A stretch of DNA of 64,000 bases from positions 1 to 64,000 of the forward strand of contig JAGXRN010000018.1 of NCBI GenBank assembly GCA_018335875.1. The letters run 5' to 3'. Positions 9,908 through 18,518 of this stretch are shown piece by piece. The translations under genes and the position numbers were made by a program. Every line of letters starts with the position of its first letter. Within the stretch, counting starts at the first letter, position 1. Below the pieces are notes generated by a model, which was given only the letters and a program-made list of their open reading frames with translations, was not told the DNA's origin and ran no database searches. This stretch comes from Dethiobacter sp. Lineage in GTDB: Bacteria; Bacillota; Dethiobacteria; Dethiobacterales; Dethiobacteraceae.

Positions 9908-9924
9908 GAGGTGCTGTTTAACAA

Positions 9925-10095
9925 ATGGAGAGATATTTTTATATTGCCCTTATCTTTATTGGATTTCCGCTGATCGCCGCTTTCCTGTCTCAGCGGCTGG
10001 CACGCCTTGGCGTCAACAAAGGCGTCAGCAAATTTATTGTATCCACTCTCGGAGTGATTGCTTTTTCGTTTTTCTGGCTGGTTTTCCGCCGGTAG
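9925..10095 (+). CDS. Small (56 aa) membrane protein, hypothetical
   Basis: MERYFYIALIFIGFPLIAAFLSQRLARLGVNKGVSKFIVSTLGVIAFSFFWLVFRR*; two hydrophobic segments; aggaggtg 5' of ATG; not in ORF track. Confidence 0.65.
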   Translation: MERYFYIALIFIGFPLIAAFLSQRLARLGVNKGVSKFIVSTLGVIAFSFFWLVFRR

Positions 10096-10139
10096 CATGC
10101 AGCGAATATGCCGCAATAAATGGGAGGAGGAGTTTTACA

Positions 10140-11591
10140 ATGCCCGTTAAATCAAGAGAGCAGTACCTGGAATCTTTACGGCAGATGAGGCCTAATATTT
10201 ACAAGTTCGGGGAGCTAATCGGGGACGTTGTCTCTCACCCTGCAACCCGGCTCGTGGTTGAAAGTCACGCCCGCGCCTTTGACGCTGCACACACCCCTGA
10301 AAAAGAGGCCGTGTTTACCACAACATCCTCTTTTACAGGGGATAGGATTATGCGTTTCAACAGCCTGATGCAAAACCGCGATGATGTCATCGCCAATGCG
10401 GTGATGAAACGCCAGTGCTACAGGCAGACCGGCACCTGTGCCGGGGCACTCTGTGTGGGCTGGAACGCCATGAACGTGATGTGGGCGGTAACATATGAAA
10501 TGGACAGGGACCTTGGCACAAACTACAGAGAACGACTGGAAAAATGGATACTTCGAGCAGAGGCTAACAGCCTGGCGGTGGCCGGCGCCCTCACCGATGC
10601 CAAGGGCGACCGCAGTAAGACGCCTTCACAGCAGGCCAACCGCGACAGTAATGTCCATATAACGGAGCGCCGCAAGGACGGCATTGTGGTGAGGGGAGCC
10701 AAGGCGATGATTGCCGGCGCTGCTGCCGCCAACGAAATCTTTGTCCTCCCCGGCAGCGGCTACCGTGAACCGGACAGTGATTCTTCCGTAGCCTTTACGG
10801 TACCCCGGGACACGCCGGGATTGACACTGGTTGAGTGCCGGCGCCCCAGCGACTGCCGCGAACTGGAAGACGGTTTCGACAGCCCGGTTGAAACTGGCAC
10901 TACACAGGCCTATCTTCTTTTTGACGATGTTTTCGTCCCCAATGAACGTGTGTTCATGGCGGGCGAGTACAGATATTCAGGCAATATCATCAGGTATTTC
11001 ACTGCCAACTACCGTGCCTGTATCGGTGGTTGCGTCACCGGCCAGGGCGACGTGATGGTGGGCGCAGGAGTGCTGATGGCTCGCGCCAACGGCTTGCCGG
11101 CCAAGACATTCAGGGACAAGTTCGTCCAGATGTCAGTCAACAACGAGACCACATTCGGCATGGGCATCGGCGCCATCGCCATGGGTTACGCCCATCCTTC
11201 AGGCGTCTGGTTCGCCAATGACCTGATGTCCCATGTAAACAAAATCCACGTGGCCACGCTGCCATATGAAGTGAAAAGGCTGCTGCAGGAAATATGCGGC
11301 GGACTGGTGGAAACCGGCTGCTTCCCTTCAGCAAAGGACTTCAACCACGAAGAGTACGGCGCCTTTATCCAATCCTGCCTTAAAGCAGGCAATGTGTCCG
11401 CGGAAACACGGGCCAGGGCCGCCCGCCTGGCAGAATGGCTCACCATCGGCGCCGGCGTACCCGGCTGCATGCACGGCGGCGGGTCTCCCGACGGCGCCAG
11501 ACTGGTAGTCAGGGCCAACACTCCCCTCGATGACTATGCGGCACTGGCACGTGCACTGGCTGGAATTGACGAGGAAGTCTCCGAACCATAA
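10140..11591 (+). CDS. 4-hydroxybutyryl-CoA dehydratase / 4-hydroxyphenylacetate 3-hydroxylase family protein
   Basis: SREQYLESLRQMRPNIYKFGE, GDRSKTPSQQ, VFDDVF(V/I)PNERVFM-type motif, MHGGGSPDGARL; RBS gggaggagg; true start 10140 rather than track start 9819. Confidence 0.85.
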   Translation: MPVKSREQYLESLRQMRPNIYKFGELIGDVVSHPATRLVVESHARAFDAAHTPEKEAVFTTTSSFTGDRIMRFNSLMQNRDDVIANAVMKRQCYRQTGTCAGALCVGWNAMNVMWAVTYEMDRDLGTNYRERLEKWILRAEANSLAVAGALTDAKGDRSKTPSQQANRDSNVHITERRKDGIVVRGAKAMIAGAAAANEIFVLPGSGYREPDSDSSVAFTVPRDTPGLTLVECRRPSDCRELEDGFDSPVETGTTQAYLLFDDVFVPNERVFMAGEYRYSGNIIRYFTANYRACIGGCVTGQGDVMVGAGVLMARANGLPAKTFRDKFVQMSVNNETTFGMGIGAIAMGYAHPSGVWFANDLMSHVNKIHVATLPYEVKRLLQEICGGLVETGCFPSAKDFNHEEYGAFIQSCLKAGNVSAETRARAARLAEWLTIGAGVPGCMHGGGSPDGARLVVRANTPLDDYAALARALAGIDEEVSEP

Positions 11592-11601
11592 AGATAACAA
11601 T

Positions 11602-11645
11602 AAAAAGAGGACAGTCTTCAAAAATTTGAAGCTGTCCTCTTTTTA
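11602..11645 (+). terminator. Rho-independent terminator closing the island operon
   Basis: AAAAAGAGGACAG...CTGTCCTCTTTTT. Confidence 0.85.
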
Positions 11646-11653
11646 TTGTAAGA

Positions 11654-11812
11654 GACTCTTTGACTATTCCGGGTAAATTTAACACATATGAAGAGCTGGA
11701 AGCAGCAGTTATAGAGTACATAGAATATTACAATAACCATCGATACCAGAAGCAGTTGAACTGTATGACACCTTTGGAGTACAGGCAATACCTTCTCAGT
11801 TCAGCAGCATAA
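11654..11812 (+). mobile_element. IS3-family transposase (OrfB) C-terminal remnant
   Basis: DSLTIPGKFNTYEELEAAVIEYIEYYNNHRYQKQLNCMTPLEYRQYLLSSAA*, typical IS3 OrfB end. Confidence 0.75.
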
Positions 11813-11876
11813 AAAATAACACCAGCCATAATTAAATGATTGGTACCAGAGGTTTTTACTTTTTCCACTGAACGGC

Positions 11877-13049
11877 TCAGAATAAATTGTAATTTAGCTT
11901 AAGCCTTATAATTCTTTCCACACTCTCGTCGATTCTTTGTTCGCTCAAATCTCCTGCTTCAACCGCCTCATGAAGGGCGTCCAGAGCATCCTGCTGCAGC
12001 TTGTAAGTATGAGAAATCAGCAAAATGTCCGCTCCTGCTTTAACCGCCTCCAGGGCGGCTTCTTTTATGTCGTAATGTCTTGTGATGGCTCCCATTTCCA
12101 GGTCGTCAGTGATGATTACACCGTTAAATCCCAGTTCCTCGCGTAAAAGTCCTGTCAGTATAGCAGGCGCCAGCGTAGCCGGCCTGCCGCTTTCATCTAT
12201 CTTAGAATACCTGATATGGGCTGTCATTACAGCGTCTGCCCCGGCTTTTATTGCCTCTCTAAACGGTATCAGCTCAAAGCTGTCGAGACGCTCCCTGTCA
12301 TGATTCAGAACAGGCAGCACGTAATGTGAATCTGTGCTTGTGTCGCCGTGGCCGGGAAAATGCTTGATGACAGAAATTATGCCTTTATTTTGCAGGCCTG
12401 CCATCACCGCAACACCAAGCCGGGCTACAAGGCCGGGGTCTGCGCCAAAAGACCTGCTGCCAATGACAGTGTTTTGTGGATTGCTGTGAATGTCGAGCAC
12501 GGGCGCAAAATTCATATTGAAATCAAAAGAGGCAAGTTTTGACCCAATGGCTTGTCCGTTGGCAAAAGACAGCTCTGAGTCATTTTTTTTACCCAGTTCC
12601 CTGCTGGAAGGAAAGCGTGTATTTTCAGTGGGCAGCCTGGTAACAGTGCCGCCTTCTTCATCTACTGCTATAAAAAGAGGGAGCCTGTTCATACTGTTCA
12701 GCTCTTTGATAGATTTGGTCAAAGCTTCCAGTTGTGCACTGTCTTTAATATTTCTGCCAAAAAAGATTATTCCCCCGACATGGTTTTCAGTCACAAGTTT
12801 CTCTAAGGAGGCATCTATGAACGTATCATTAAACCCGATAATCACCATTTGGCCTATTTTTTCAGCCAGTGTCAGCTCAGAGAGCAATTCTTTAACCGGG
12901 TCTCTTCTTACAAATTCATCATTCTCTTCCCATATTTCCTCAAGCGGCAGCTTCTCTTTTTTATCCCCCGGGCCGGCGGCAGGAATTGTTTTACACCCGG
13001 CCACGGCTGCCGTTATTATTACCAGTATTAAAATCAGCAGCTTTCTCAT
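11877..13049 (-). CDS. GH3 beta-N-acetylhexosaminidase (NagZ-like) lipoprotein
   Basis: Lipobox ITAAVAGC; AVDEEGGTVTRL, KHFPGHGDTSTDSHYVLP, VIITDDLEMGAI. Confidence 0.9.
   Translation of the reverse strand: MRKLLILILVIITAAVAGCKTIPAAGPGDKKEKLPLEEIWEENDEFVRRDPVKELLSELTLAEKIGQMVIIGFNDTFIDASLEKLVTENHVGGIIFFGRNIKDSAQLEALTKSIKELNSMNRLPLFIAVDEEGGTVTRLPTENTRFPSSRELGKKNDSELSFANGQAIGSKLASFDFNMNFAPVLDIHSNPQNTVIGSRSFGADPGLVARLGVAVMAGLQNKGIISVIKHFPGHGDTSTDSHYVLPVLNHDRERLDSFELIPFREAIKAGADAVMTAHIRYSKIDESGRPATLAPAILTGLLREELGFNGVIITDDLEMGAITRHYDIKEAALEAVKAGADILLISHTYKLQQDALDALHEAVEAGDLSEQRIDESVERIIRLKLNYNLF
11908..12271. repeat. 364-bp direct repeat, right copy
   Basis: See 845-1208. Confidence 0.9.
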
Positions 13050-13325
13050 ATCCAGTCCCGCTTTCTGCCATCTTTACTGAAATTATATGGCTCTGTGCAA
13101 AGTTTTACAAGGGACAAAAAAATACCGGTAATCCAGAATGTTACATATGCCGGTCTTTAAAAAGCAGTATGAAAGGATATTTAATCATGAGGGTCGAAAT
13201 GTCTATCTGTGTCATATCTTTAGAAAATTTAACACGGCAGGCTGCTTTGTTAAATAAATGTTTTACCCGCAAGCCGCTTTTCATGATACATTATGGATAG
13301 ATAATAGTTAGCGGAGGTTGTACAT

Positions 13326-14330
13326 ATGCAAAGAAAGATTCTTCTCTCAGTTGTACTGATTATAGTTCTTATGTTTACTGCCGCATGTACACCCGGTCTG
13401 TGGAACAATAACAGTCCGCCGTCGGGGGGTAAGGGGAATAATGATGTCCCTCCTGCCGGAGAGGAACCGGACACAGGCAGCGAGCCCCCCGTCGAAGAAC
13501 CGGACGGGTATTTAGGCATTGAATTCACATTTTCGCCTGGGCTCAACTACAGTGTTCTGCTTGAAGAAAGATATGACAGTGATGAAGATCTTTTCGTTCG
13601 GCATTTTCTTCGTTTTGACGGGTTCTTGCATACTGAGACAGAAGAGACATTGACGGTTGCACTGCCTGAGAAATTTGCCGGCAGGCGCGAAGCCAGGGCA
13701 TGGGTGTTGGAGCAGCGTCCTGACAAACTTGAGTTGGTACCCCGGACTTTTGTGGTTGACCGGGTATTGGCGAGATGGCGGGACGAAGGATATGACTTTG
13801 AACATGAAAGCAAAAATATGATCTCGCTGGATTATCTTAAGTTTATTGGTGCGCTGACAAAAACAAACGAGCACTTTATCATCTACCATGAACCTGAAAC
13901 GCTGGAGAGCTTAATTAAGTGGGTGGCAGATGAATTTCTGCCTGCCGACCCCAACCTTCATATATCCGGGAATGTGGAGATAGAGGAACAGAGCTTTATG
14001 TACCATATCAGCCTCTTACTGCTTGAAGATGACAGCGCTGATGTGCTGGTCGGCGCCGATGTTGAGCTGTATTATCTGTTAACCTCTACAGGTGAACCGG
14101 AAGAATTTTCACTTAAAGCCAGTTTCCATGATATCAATTACCTTGAGCGTGTGGACCATGATGAACTGATAAGTGAGATCGCTTTCTTTGTCCTTGCTTT
14201 AAAAGAAGAGCTGACAGCCTACTTTGGCATATCAGGTGTCAGGAAGCTGGAGTACCAAAATATCACAATGATGTATGATATAGCAGAGGGTGGCGGCGGT
14301 TACGCTGAAGTCTACCAATTAGACCATTGA
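13326..14330 (+). CDS. Hypothetical lipoprotein
   Basis: Signal peptide with lipobox LMFTAAC, Pro/Gly-rich linker. Confidence 0.6.
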   Translation: MQRKILLSVVLIIVLMFTAACTPGLWNNNSPPSGGKGNNDVPPAGEEPDTGSEPPVEEPDGYLGIEFTFSPGLNYSVLLEERYDSDEDLFVRHFLRFDGFLHTETEETLTVALPEKFAGRREARAWVLEQRPDKLELVPRTFVVDRVLARWRDEGYDFEHESKNMISLDYLKFIGALTKTNEHFIIYHEPETLESLIKWVADEFLPADPNLHISGNVEIEEQSFMYHISLLLLEDDSADVLVGADVELYYLLTSTGEPEEFSLKASFHDINYLERVDHDELISEIAFFVLALKEELTAYFGISGVRKLEYQNITMMYDIAEGGGGYAEVYQLDH

Positions 14331-14463
14331 CTGCTGCCTTATATTGGCATATTATAGTTGTATACAAACTATTATTATACAAATGATGTAAATCCTTTGG
14401 TTGCTCTCATGTCAGAAAAAAAATAACGGAAAATTCAGATTATAAGAAACGAGGATGAGAAGC

Positions 14464-15225
14464 ATGAAAGAAAAAATCAGGTCTTTTGTGTCTGCCATGG
14501 GTGTAGACGACGTTGGTTTTGCCGCTGTAAAAGACTATAACAGCCCAAAGTCACCAGAGCTTGAGAGTATTTTCCCGGGCGCAAGATCATTGGTGGTGAT
14601 GGCATTTGCAGAGCTTGATAATTGCGAGAGTGAGAATATGCAGATCGCCTTTAACGGCCGCATGGAAACCATGGAGTTTATGCGTTCCTGCAACTACAAG
14701 CTGACTCGTTTTCTTAACAGGGAGTTTAAAGCCAAAGCCATGAGTGTGCCCCCTTCTTATCCTCTGGAGATGAGCTACCAGACAAAGGGGTCTGTTGGTG
14801 ACGTTTCACTGCGCCATGCTGCAGTAGCAGCAGGCCTTGGCAGCTTTGGCCGGCATAACCTTGTCATTCATCCGGAATTGGGCAGCAGGGTCTTGTTTAC
14901 TGCTGTCATTACAGACATGGAACTTTCATCGGGTAATCCCGTGGAAAAGCTCTGCACCGACTGCAACGCCTGTATTGAGGAATGCCCGTCCAATGCACTG
15001 GCCGCAGAAGGGAAAACCCATGTGGGAAGATGCCTTAAAACCAGCCAGCCCTATGGCATTGGCGCCAACATTGAATTTTGGACAAAGTTTGCCGACAGTC
15101 ATCCGGAGAAACAAAAAGAAATGGTCAGTGACGTTCATTTCTGGCGGTTATATCAAGCCGGCTTCGTTGGTTTTCAGTATTTTTGTTTTAATTGCATTAA
15201 AACATGTCCGATTGGGCGGGAGTAG
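14464..15225 (+). CDS. 4Fe-4S ferredoxin-type reductase, epoxyqueuosine-reductase-like
   Basis: CTDCNACIEECPSNAL and CFNCIKTCPIG ferredoxin motifs. Confidence 0.7.
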   Translation: MKEKIRSFVSAMGVDDVGFAAVKDYNSPKSPELESIFPGARSLVVMAFAELDNCESENMQIAFNGRMETMEFMRSCNYKLTRFLNREFKAKAMSVPPSYPLEMSYQTKGSVGDVSLRHAAVAAGLGSFGRHNLVIHPELGSRVLFTAVITDMELSSGNPVEKLCTDCNACIEECPSNALAAEGKTHVGRCLKTSQPYGIGANIEFWTKFADSHPEKQKEMVSDVHFWRLYQAGFVGFQYFCFNCIKTCPIGRE

Positions 15226-15255
15226 TAAGAGCGACTGATAAGGGAGTGAGCCGAT

Positions 15256-16668
15256 ATGGAGACAATTTGCTGGTCAACGGCGGCTGAACTTGCTGCTGCC
15301 ATTGCGGCACGGGATGTTTCTGTGCCGGAGGTCGTAGATGCCTATTTACAGAGGATAGAAAGTGTAAATCCCAAGCTTAATGCCATTGTAACACTTGTGG
15401 CTGAACGGGCTGTGGCTGATGCCAAAGAAGCACAGACTAAAATACAAAAGAGCCACAGGCTCGGTGCGCTGCACGGGGTCCCTGTGCTGATAAAAGACAA
15501 TGTATACACAGAAGGAATCAGGACAACTTACGGTTCGCTCCTCTACGAGAATTTTGTGCCTGATACAGATGCTATTCTGGTTGCACGATTAAAAGCGGCC
15601 GGCGCCATTGTCCTTGGCAAAACCAACCTTTCAGAGTTTGGCTTGGTGGCAATTACCGATAATGTCATTTTTGGACCGACAAAAAATCCATGGGACCTGG
15701 CAAAGACGCCGGGAGGCTCAAGCGGCGGTTCCGCAGCAGCGGTTGCAGCAGGATTGAGCCCGCTCGCCACCGGCAATGACGCCGGCGGATCCATTCGTCT
15801 GCCTGCCGGTTTTTGTGGGATTTACGGACTAAAACCTTCATTTGGACGTATTCCGTCCTATCCACGCCTGCCGGTATGCGAAGCTGTCAGCCACGAGGGC
15901 CCGCTTACGCGAAGCGTGGCAGATGCAGCTTTAATGCTGGAGGCAATGGCGGGACCTGATGACCGTGACAGGCTTAGCCTGCCGTCTGCGCCCGGGGATT
16001 ACCAGTCTTGCCTGAAAGAGGGCGTAGCCGGACTTAAAGTTGCCTACAGCCCTGACTTGGGTTATGCAACGGTGGATAGTGAAGTCAGAAAGATTATAAA
16101 CAAAGCTGCCCTGGTATTTGAGGAACTGGGCTGCCAGGTAGATGAAATTACTTTGGAACTGCCCGATATGGTAAAGTCCCTGCAGATAATGGTGCTTACT
16201 GAAATTATGGTGGCTAATGAAGACAGGCTTGAAGAATGGAGAGAAAAAATCTACCCCCTTTATAGCTCATTTTTCAGCAGGGTAGACAAATTTACAAATA
16301 AAGATATGGCCAGAATCCAGTTCCAGCGGTCGGAACTTTGGCACAAAATCAGGCGGGTTTTTGAGGATTACGACCTTCTCCTCACGCCAACATCTGCGGT
16401 AGCCGCTTTTGATTCAGGGGCGGGAGGGCCTGTGGGCCCCCCTGTAATAAACGGAGAAAAGGTACGGGGCATGACGTGGATGGCATTTGCTTACCCCTTT
16501 AATTTTACAGGTCAGCCGGCAGCTTCTGTTCCCTGCGGATTTACAGCCGCAGGCCTCCCGGTAGGGCTGCAAATTGTGGGCAGGCGCTTTGACGAAAAAA
16601 CAGTGCTGATGGCATCTGCTGCCTTTGAGGATGCCCGTCCCTGGAGAGAGCACCATCCTCCTGTGTAA
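15256..16668 (+). CDS. Amidase (amidase signature/GatA family)
   Basis: GVPVLIKDNVYTEG, GGSSGGSAAAVAAGL, GNDAGGSIRLPAGFCGIYGLKPS. Confidence 0.9.
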   Translation: METICWSTAAELAAAIAARDVSVPEVVDAYLQRIESVNPKLNAIVTLVAERAVADAKEAQTKIQKSHRLGALHGVPVLIKDNVYTEGIRTTYGSLLYENFVPDTDAILVARLKAAGAIVLGKTNLSEFGLVAITDNVIFGPTKNPWDLAKTPGGSSGGSAAAVAAGLSPLATGNDAGGSIRLPAGFCGIYGLKPSFGRIPSYPRLPVCEAVSHEGPLTRSVADAALMLEAMAGPDDRDRLSLPSAPGDYQSCLKEGVAGLKVAYSPDLGYATVDSEVRKIINKAALVFEELGCQVDEITLELPDMVKSLQIMVLTEIMVANEDRLEEWREKIYPLYSSFFSRVDKFTNKDMARIQFQRSELWHKIRRVFEDYDLLLTPTSAVAAFDSGAGGPVGPPVINGEKVRGMTWMAFAYPFNFTGQPAASVPCGFTAAGLPVGLQIVGRRFDEKTVLMASAAFEDARPWREHHPPV

Positions 16669-16670
16669 AA

Positions 16671-16790
16671 GGCCGTTGAAAAAGGCGCATTACTTTGTCG
16701 CTGCAAAACCCCGGCATCCTCAACGTATACAGAATACGCCTGCGGTGCCGGGGCTTCTTGCTTCGCGTCCTGCACTCTTTTTGAACGGCC
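16671..16790. repeat. 120-bp palindromic intergenic element (MITE/hairpin-like)
   Basis: Nested arms GGCCGTTgAAAAAG/CTTTTTgAACGGCC, CCCCGGCA/TGCCGGGG, CGTAT/ATACG. Confidence 0.7.
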
Positions 16791-16825
16791 TGGGATTTTG
16801 TGTACAGTTTCAGTTTTGCCTGTTG

Positions 16826-17182
16826 TCAGGCGGAACGCCTGTTGGTGAGCAGGTATTTGTGGAAGTAGTACTCTCCCACGGCAATTAGGACTCCGTAAAT
16901 GATCAGCGCAAAAAGCGTTGTGCGGAAAGGGTCTATAACTACGCCTGCAATATGGCCGGCCAGGGCCGCCATCAGGCCGTCTCCGGCCGCGGCGACTTTG
17001 TTGCTGTAGCTGGATAAGACGAGTATATCGCCTACCAGATAGTTCGTCACAGTGACAGCAAGGGCAAGGAGAAAGATCCAGCTTGCCGGGTTTTTGATAA
17101 AGGCCTGCAGTGCAAGTACTGTAAACAGGTAGGTCATTGTGAATTTTATTAAAAGCGCGTCGGCTATCCTATCCATTTTCAC
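16826..17182 (-). CDS. DUF2512-like membrane protein
   Basis: Four hydrophobic segments; DRIADALLIKFTMTY...NYLVGDILVLSSYSN. Confidence 0.65.
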   Translation of the reverse strand: MKMDRIADALLIKFTMTYLFTVLALQAFIKNPASWIFLLALAVTVTNYLVGDILVLSSYSNKVAAAGDGLMAALAGHIAGVVIDPFRTTLFALIIYGVLIAVGEYYFHKYLLTNRRSA

Positions 17183-17331
17183 ACCTCCGCCAAATATTTT
17201 CCCCTTAAAATTAATGTCTATCCGGCTGTATGAATACCCTCTTTTAAGGGTATTTTTTTCTGCAAAGCAGGATTTTTGCTTCCCGGGTCAAACAGTAGAT
17301 GTGTAGAAAAATCAGGGAGGGTGGTTTTAAA

Positions 17332-17538
17332 ATGCCTTATGTAAATATCAGGATAACAAGAGATGGTGTCACAGCTGAGCAGAAAGCGCAGCTGATCAAA
17401 GGAGTGACTCAGCTATTGGTGGACGTGCTGGGAAAGAACCCGCAGACTACTATGGTGGTCATAGATGAGGTGGAAACAGACAACTGGGGCTTGGCCGGTG
17501 AATCTGTCACAGTATTGCGTGCCCGGCAGCGCGGTTAA
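17332..17538 (+). CDS. 4-oxalocrotonate tautomerase family protein
   Basis: MPYVNIRITRDGVTAEQKAQLIKGVTQLL; Pro after Met. Confidence 0.85.
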   Translation: MPYVNIRITRDGVTAEQKAQLIKGVTQLLVDVLGKNPQTTMVVIDEVETDNWGLAGESVTVLRARQRG

Positions 17539-17593
17539 TCTTGTTTTCAGCTTTTTTTCATAAAAGAGTGCGGCGTGGAAACAATTTAGGAGA

Positions 17594-17980
17594 GTGTCTC
17601 ACGTGAGAATTCGCTGTGGCGTCGATTTGGTTGAAATTGAAAGAGTGGGCCGCGCTTACCGCAGGCGGCCGCAGTTTCTGCTGCGGCGTTTATTTTCGCC
17701 GGATGAGCAGGCAGAGCTGAGCAGCAGAAATTTTAGAGACAGGCACCTGGCTGCACGTTTTGCTGCCAAAGAAGCTGTCTTTAAAGTGCTGGGCGTTAGT
17801 CCGGGCGGCATAGCCTGGACTGAGGTCGAGATCCTCTCGTTGTCTACGGGGGAGCCTTTTGTGCGCCTGGGCGAGCGGGCAAAAGTAAGGGCTGCCCGCC
17901 TTGGCATAAAGGAAATTGCAGTTTCGCTGAGCCATAGCAGGGAGCATGCCGTGGCACAGGCAGTGGCTGTGGTAAAATAA
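17594..17980 (+). CDS. acpS: Holo-[acyl-carrier-protein] synthase
   Basis: GVDLVEIERV, FSPDEQAEL, AARFAAKEAVFKVLG, SLSHSREHAVA. Confidence 0.9.
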   Translation: MSHVRIRCGVDLVEIERVGRAYRRRPQFLLRRLFSPDEQAELSSRNFRDRHLAARFAAKEAVFKVLGVSPGGIAWTEVEILSLSTGEPFVRLGERAKVRAARLGIKEIAVSLSHSREHAVAQAVAVVK

Positions 17981-18077
17981 TTATAAATTATGTGTAATGG
18001 GGCTTGACTAAGGCCGGCTGGTTTGATACTCTAAAATTAAAGCTGAGTAATTTTATCGGGATTAAAAGAGGTGGAGT

Positions 18078-18518
18078 ATGAAGCTTTCTGCTAAAGGAGA
18101 ATATGGTGTACGTGCGCTGGTTATTCTGGCGCTTGATTACCGGGCAGGCCCTGTGCCCCTGCGGGAAATTGCCGAACGTGAAAATATTTCATACCAGTTT
18201 CTGGAGCAGATATTTGCACCCCTGCGGCGTGCCGGATTAATTGAGAGTGTGCGCGGCGCCAAGGGAGGTTACACCCTGGCGAGGGCGCCTGAGAAAATCA
18301 AGGTCGGCGATATCGTTCGTACGCTGGAGGGGCCCATCGCCCCGGTGGATTGTGTGGTTGAAGGAAATGAAGGAAAGTGCGGACGCAGCGATGCCTGCCT
18401 GTCACGTGGTATCTGGGAGAAGTTGCGTGACCGTATGTCTGAAGTTCTGGATGAAATTACCCTGGCCGATGTAATCGGAATGTCACCGATTAAACATGAC
18501 GAGGAGGACTTGAAATGA
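18078..18518 (+). CDS. Rrf2/IscR-family transcriptional regulator
   Basis: MKLSAKGEYGVRALVILAL..ISYQFLEQIFAPLRRAGLIESVRGAKGGYTLAR; Cys triad region. Confidence 0.9.
   Translation: MKLSAKGEYGVRALVILALDYRAGPVPLREIAERENISYQFLEQIFAPLRRAGLIESVRGAKGGYTLARAPEKIKVGDIVRTLEGPIAPVDCVVEGNEGKCGRSDACLSRGIWEKLRDRMSEVLDEITLADVIGMSPIKHDEEDLK

Noticed and set aside
9819-10139. N-terminal extension of the dehydratase-family ORF in the track
   Set aside because: Overlaps the activator C-terminus and the 56-aa ORF; strong RBS and ATG at 10140 mark the real start.
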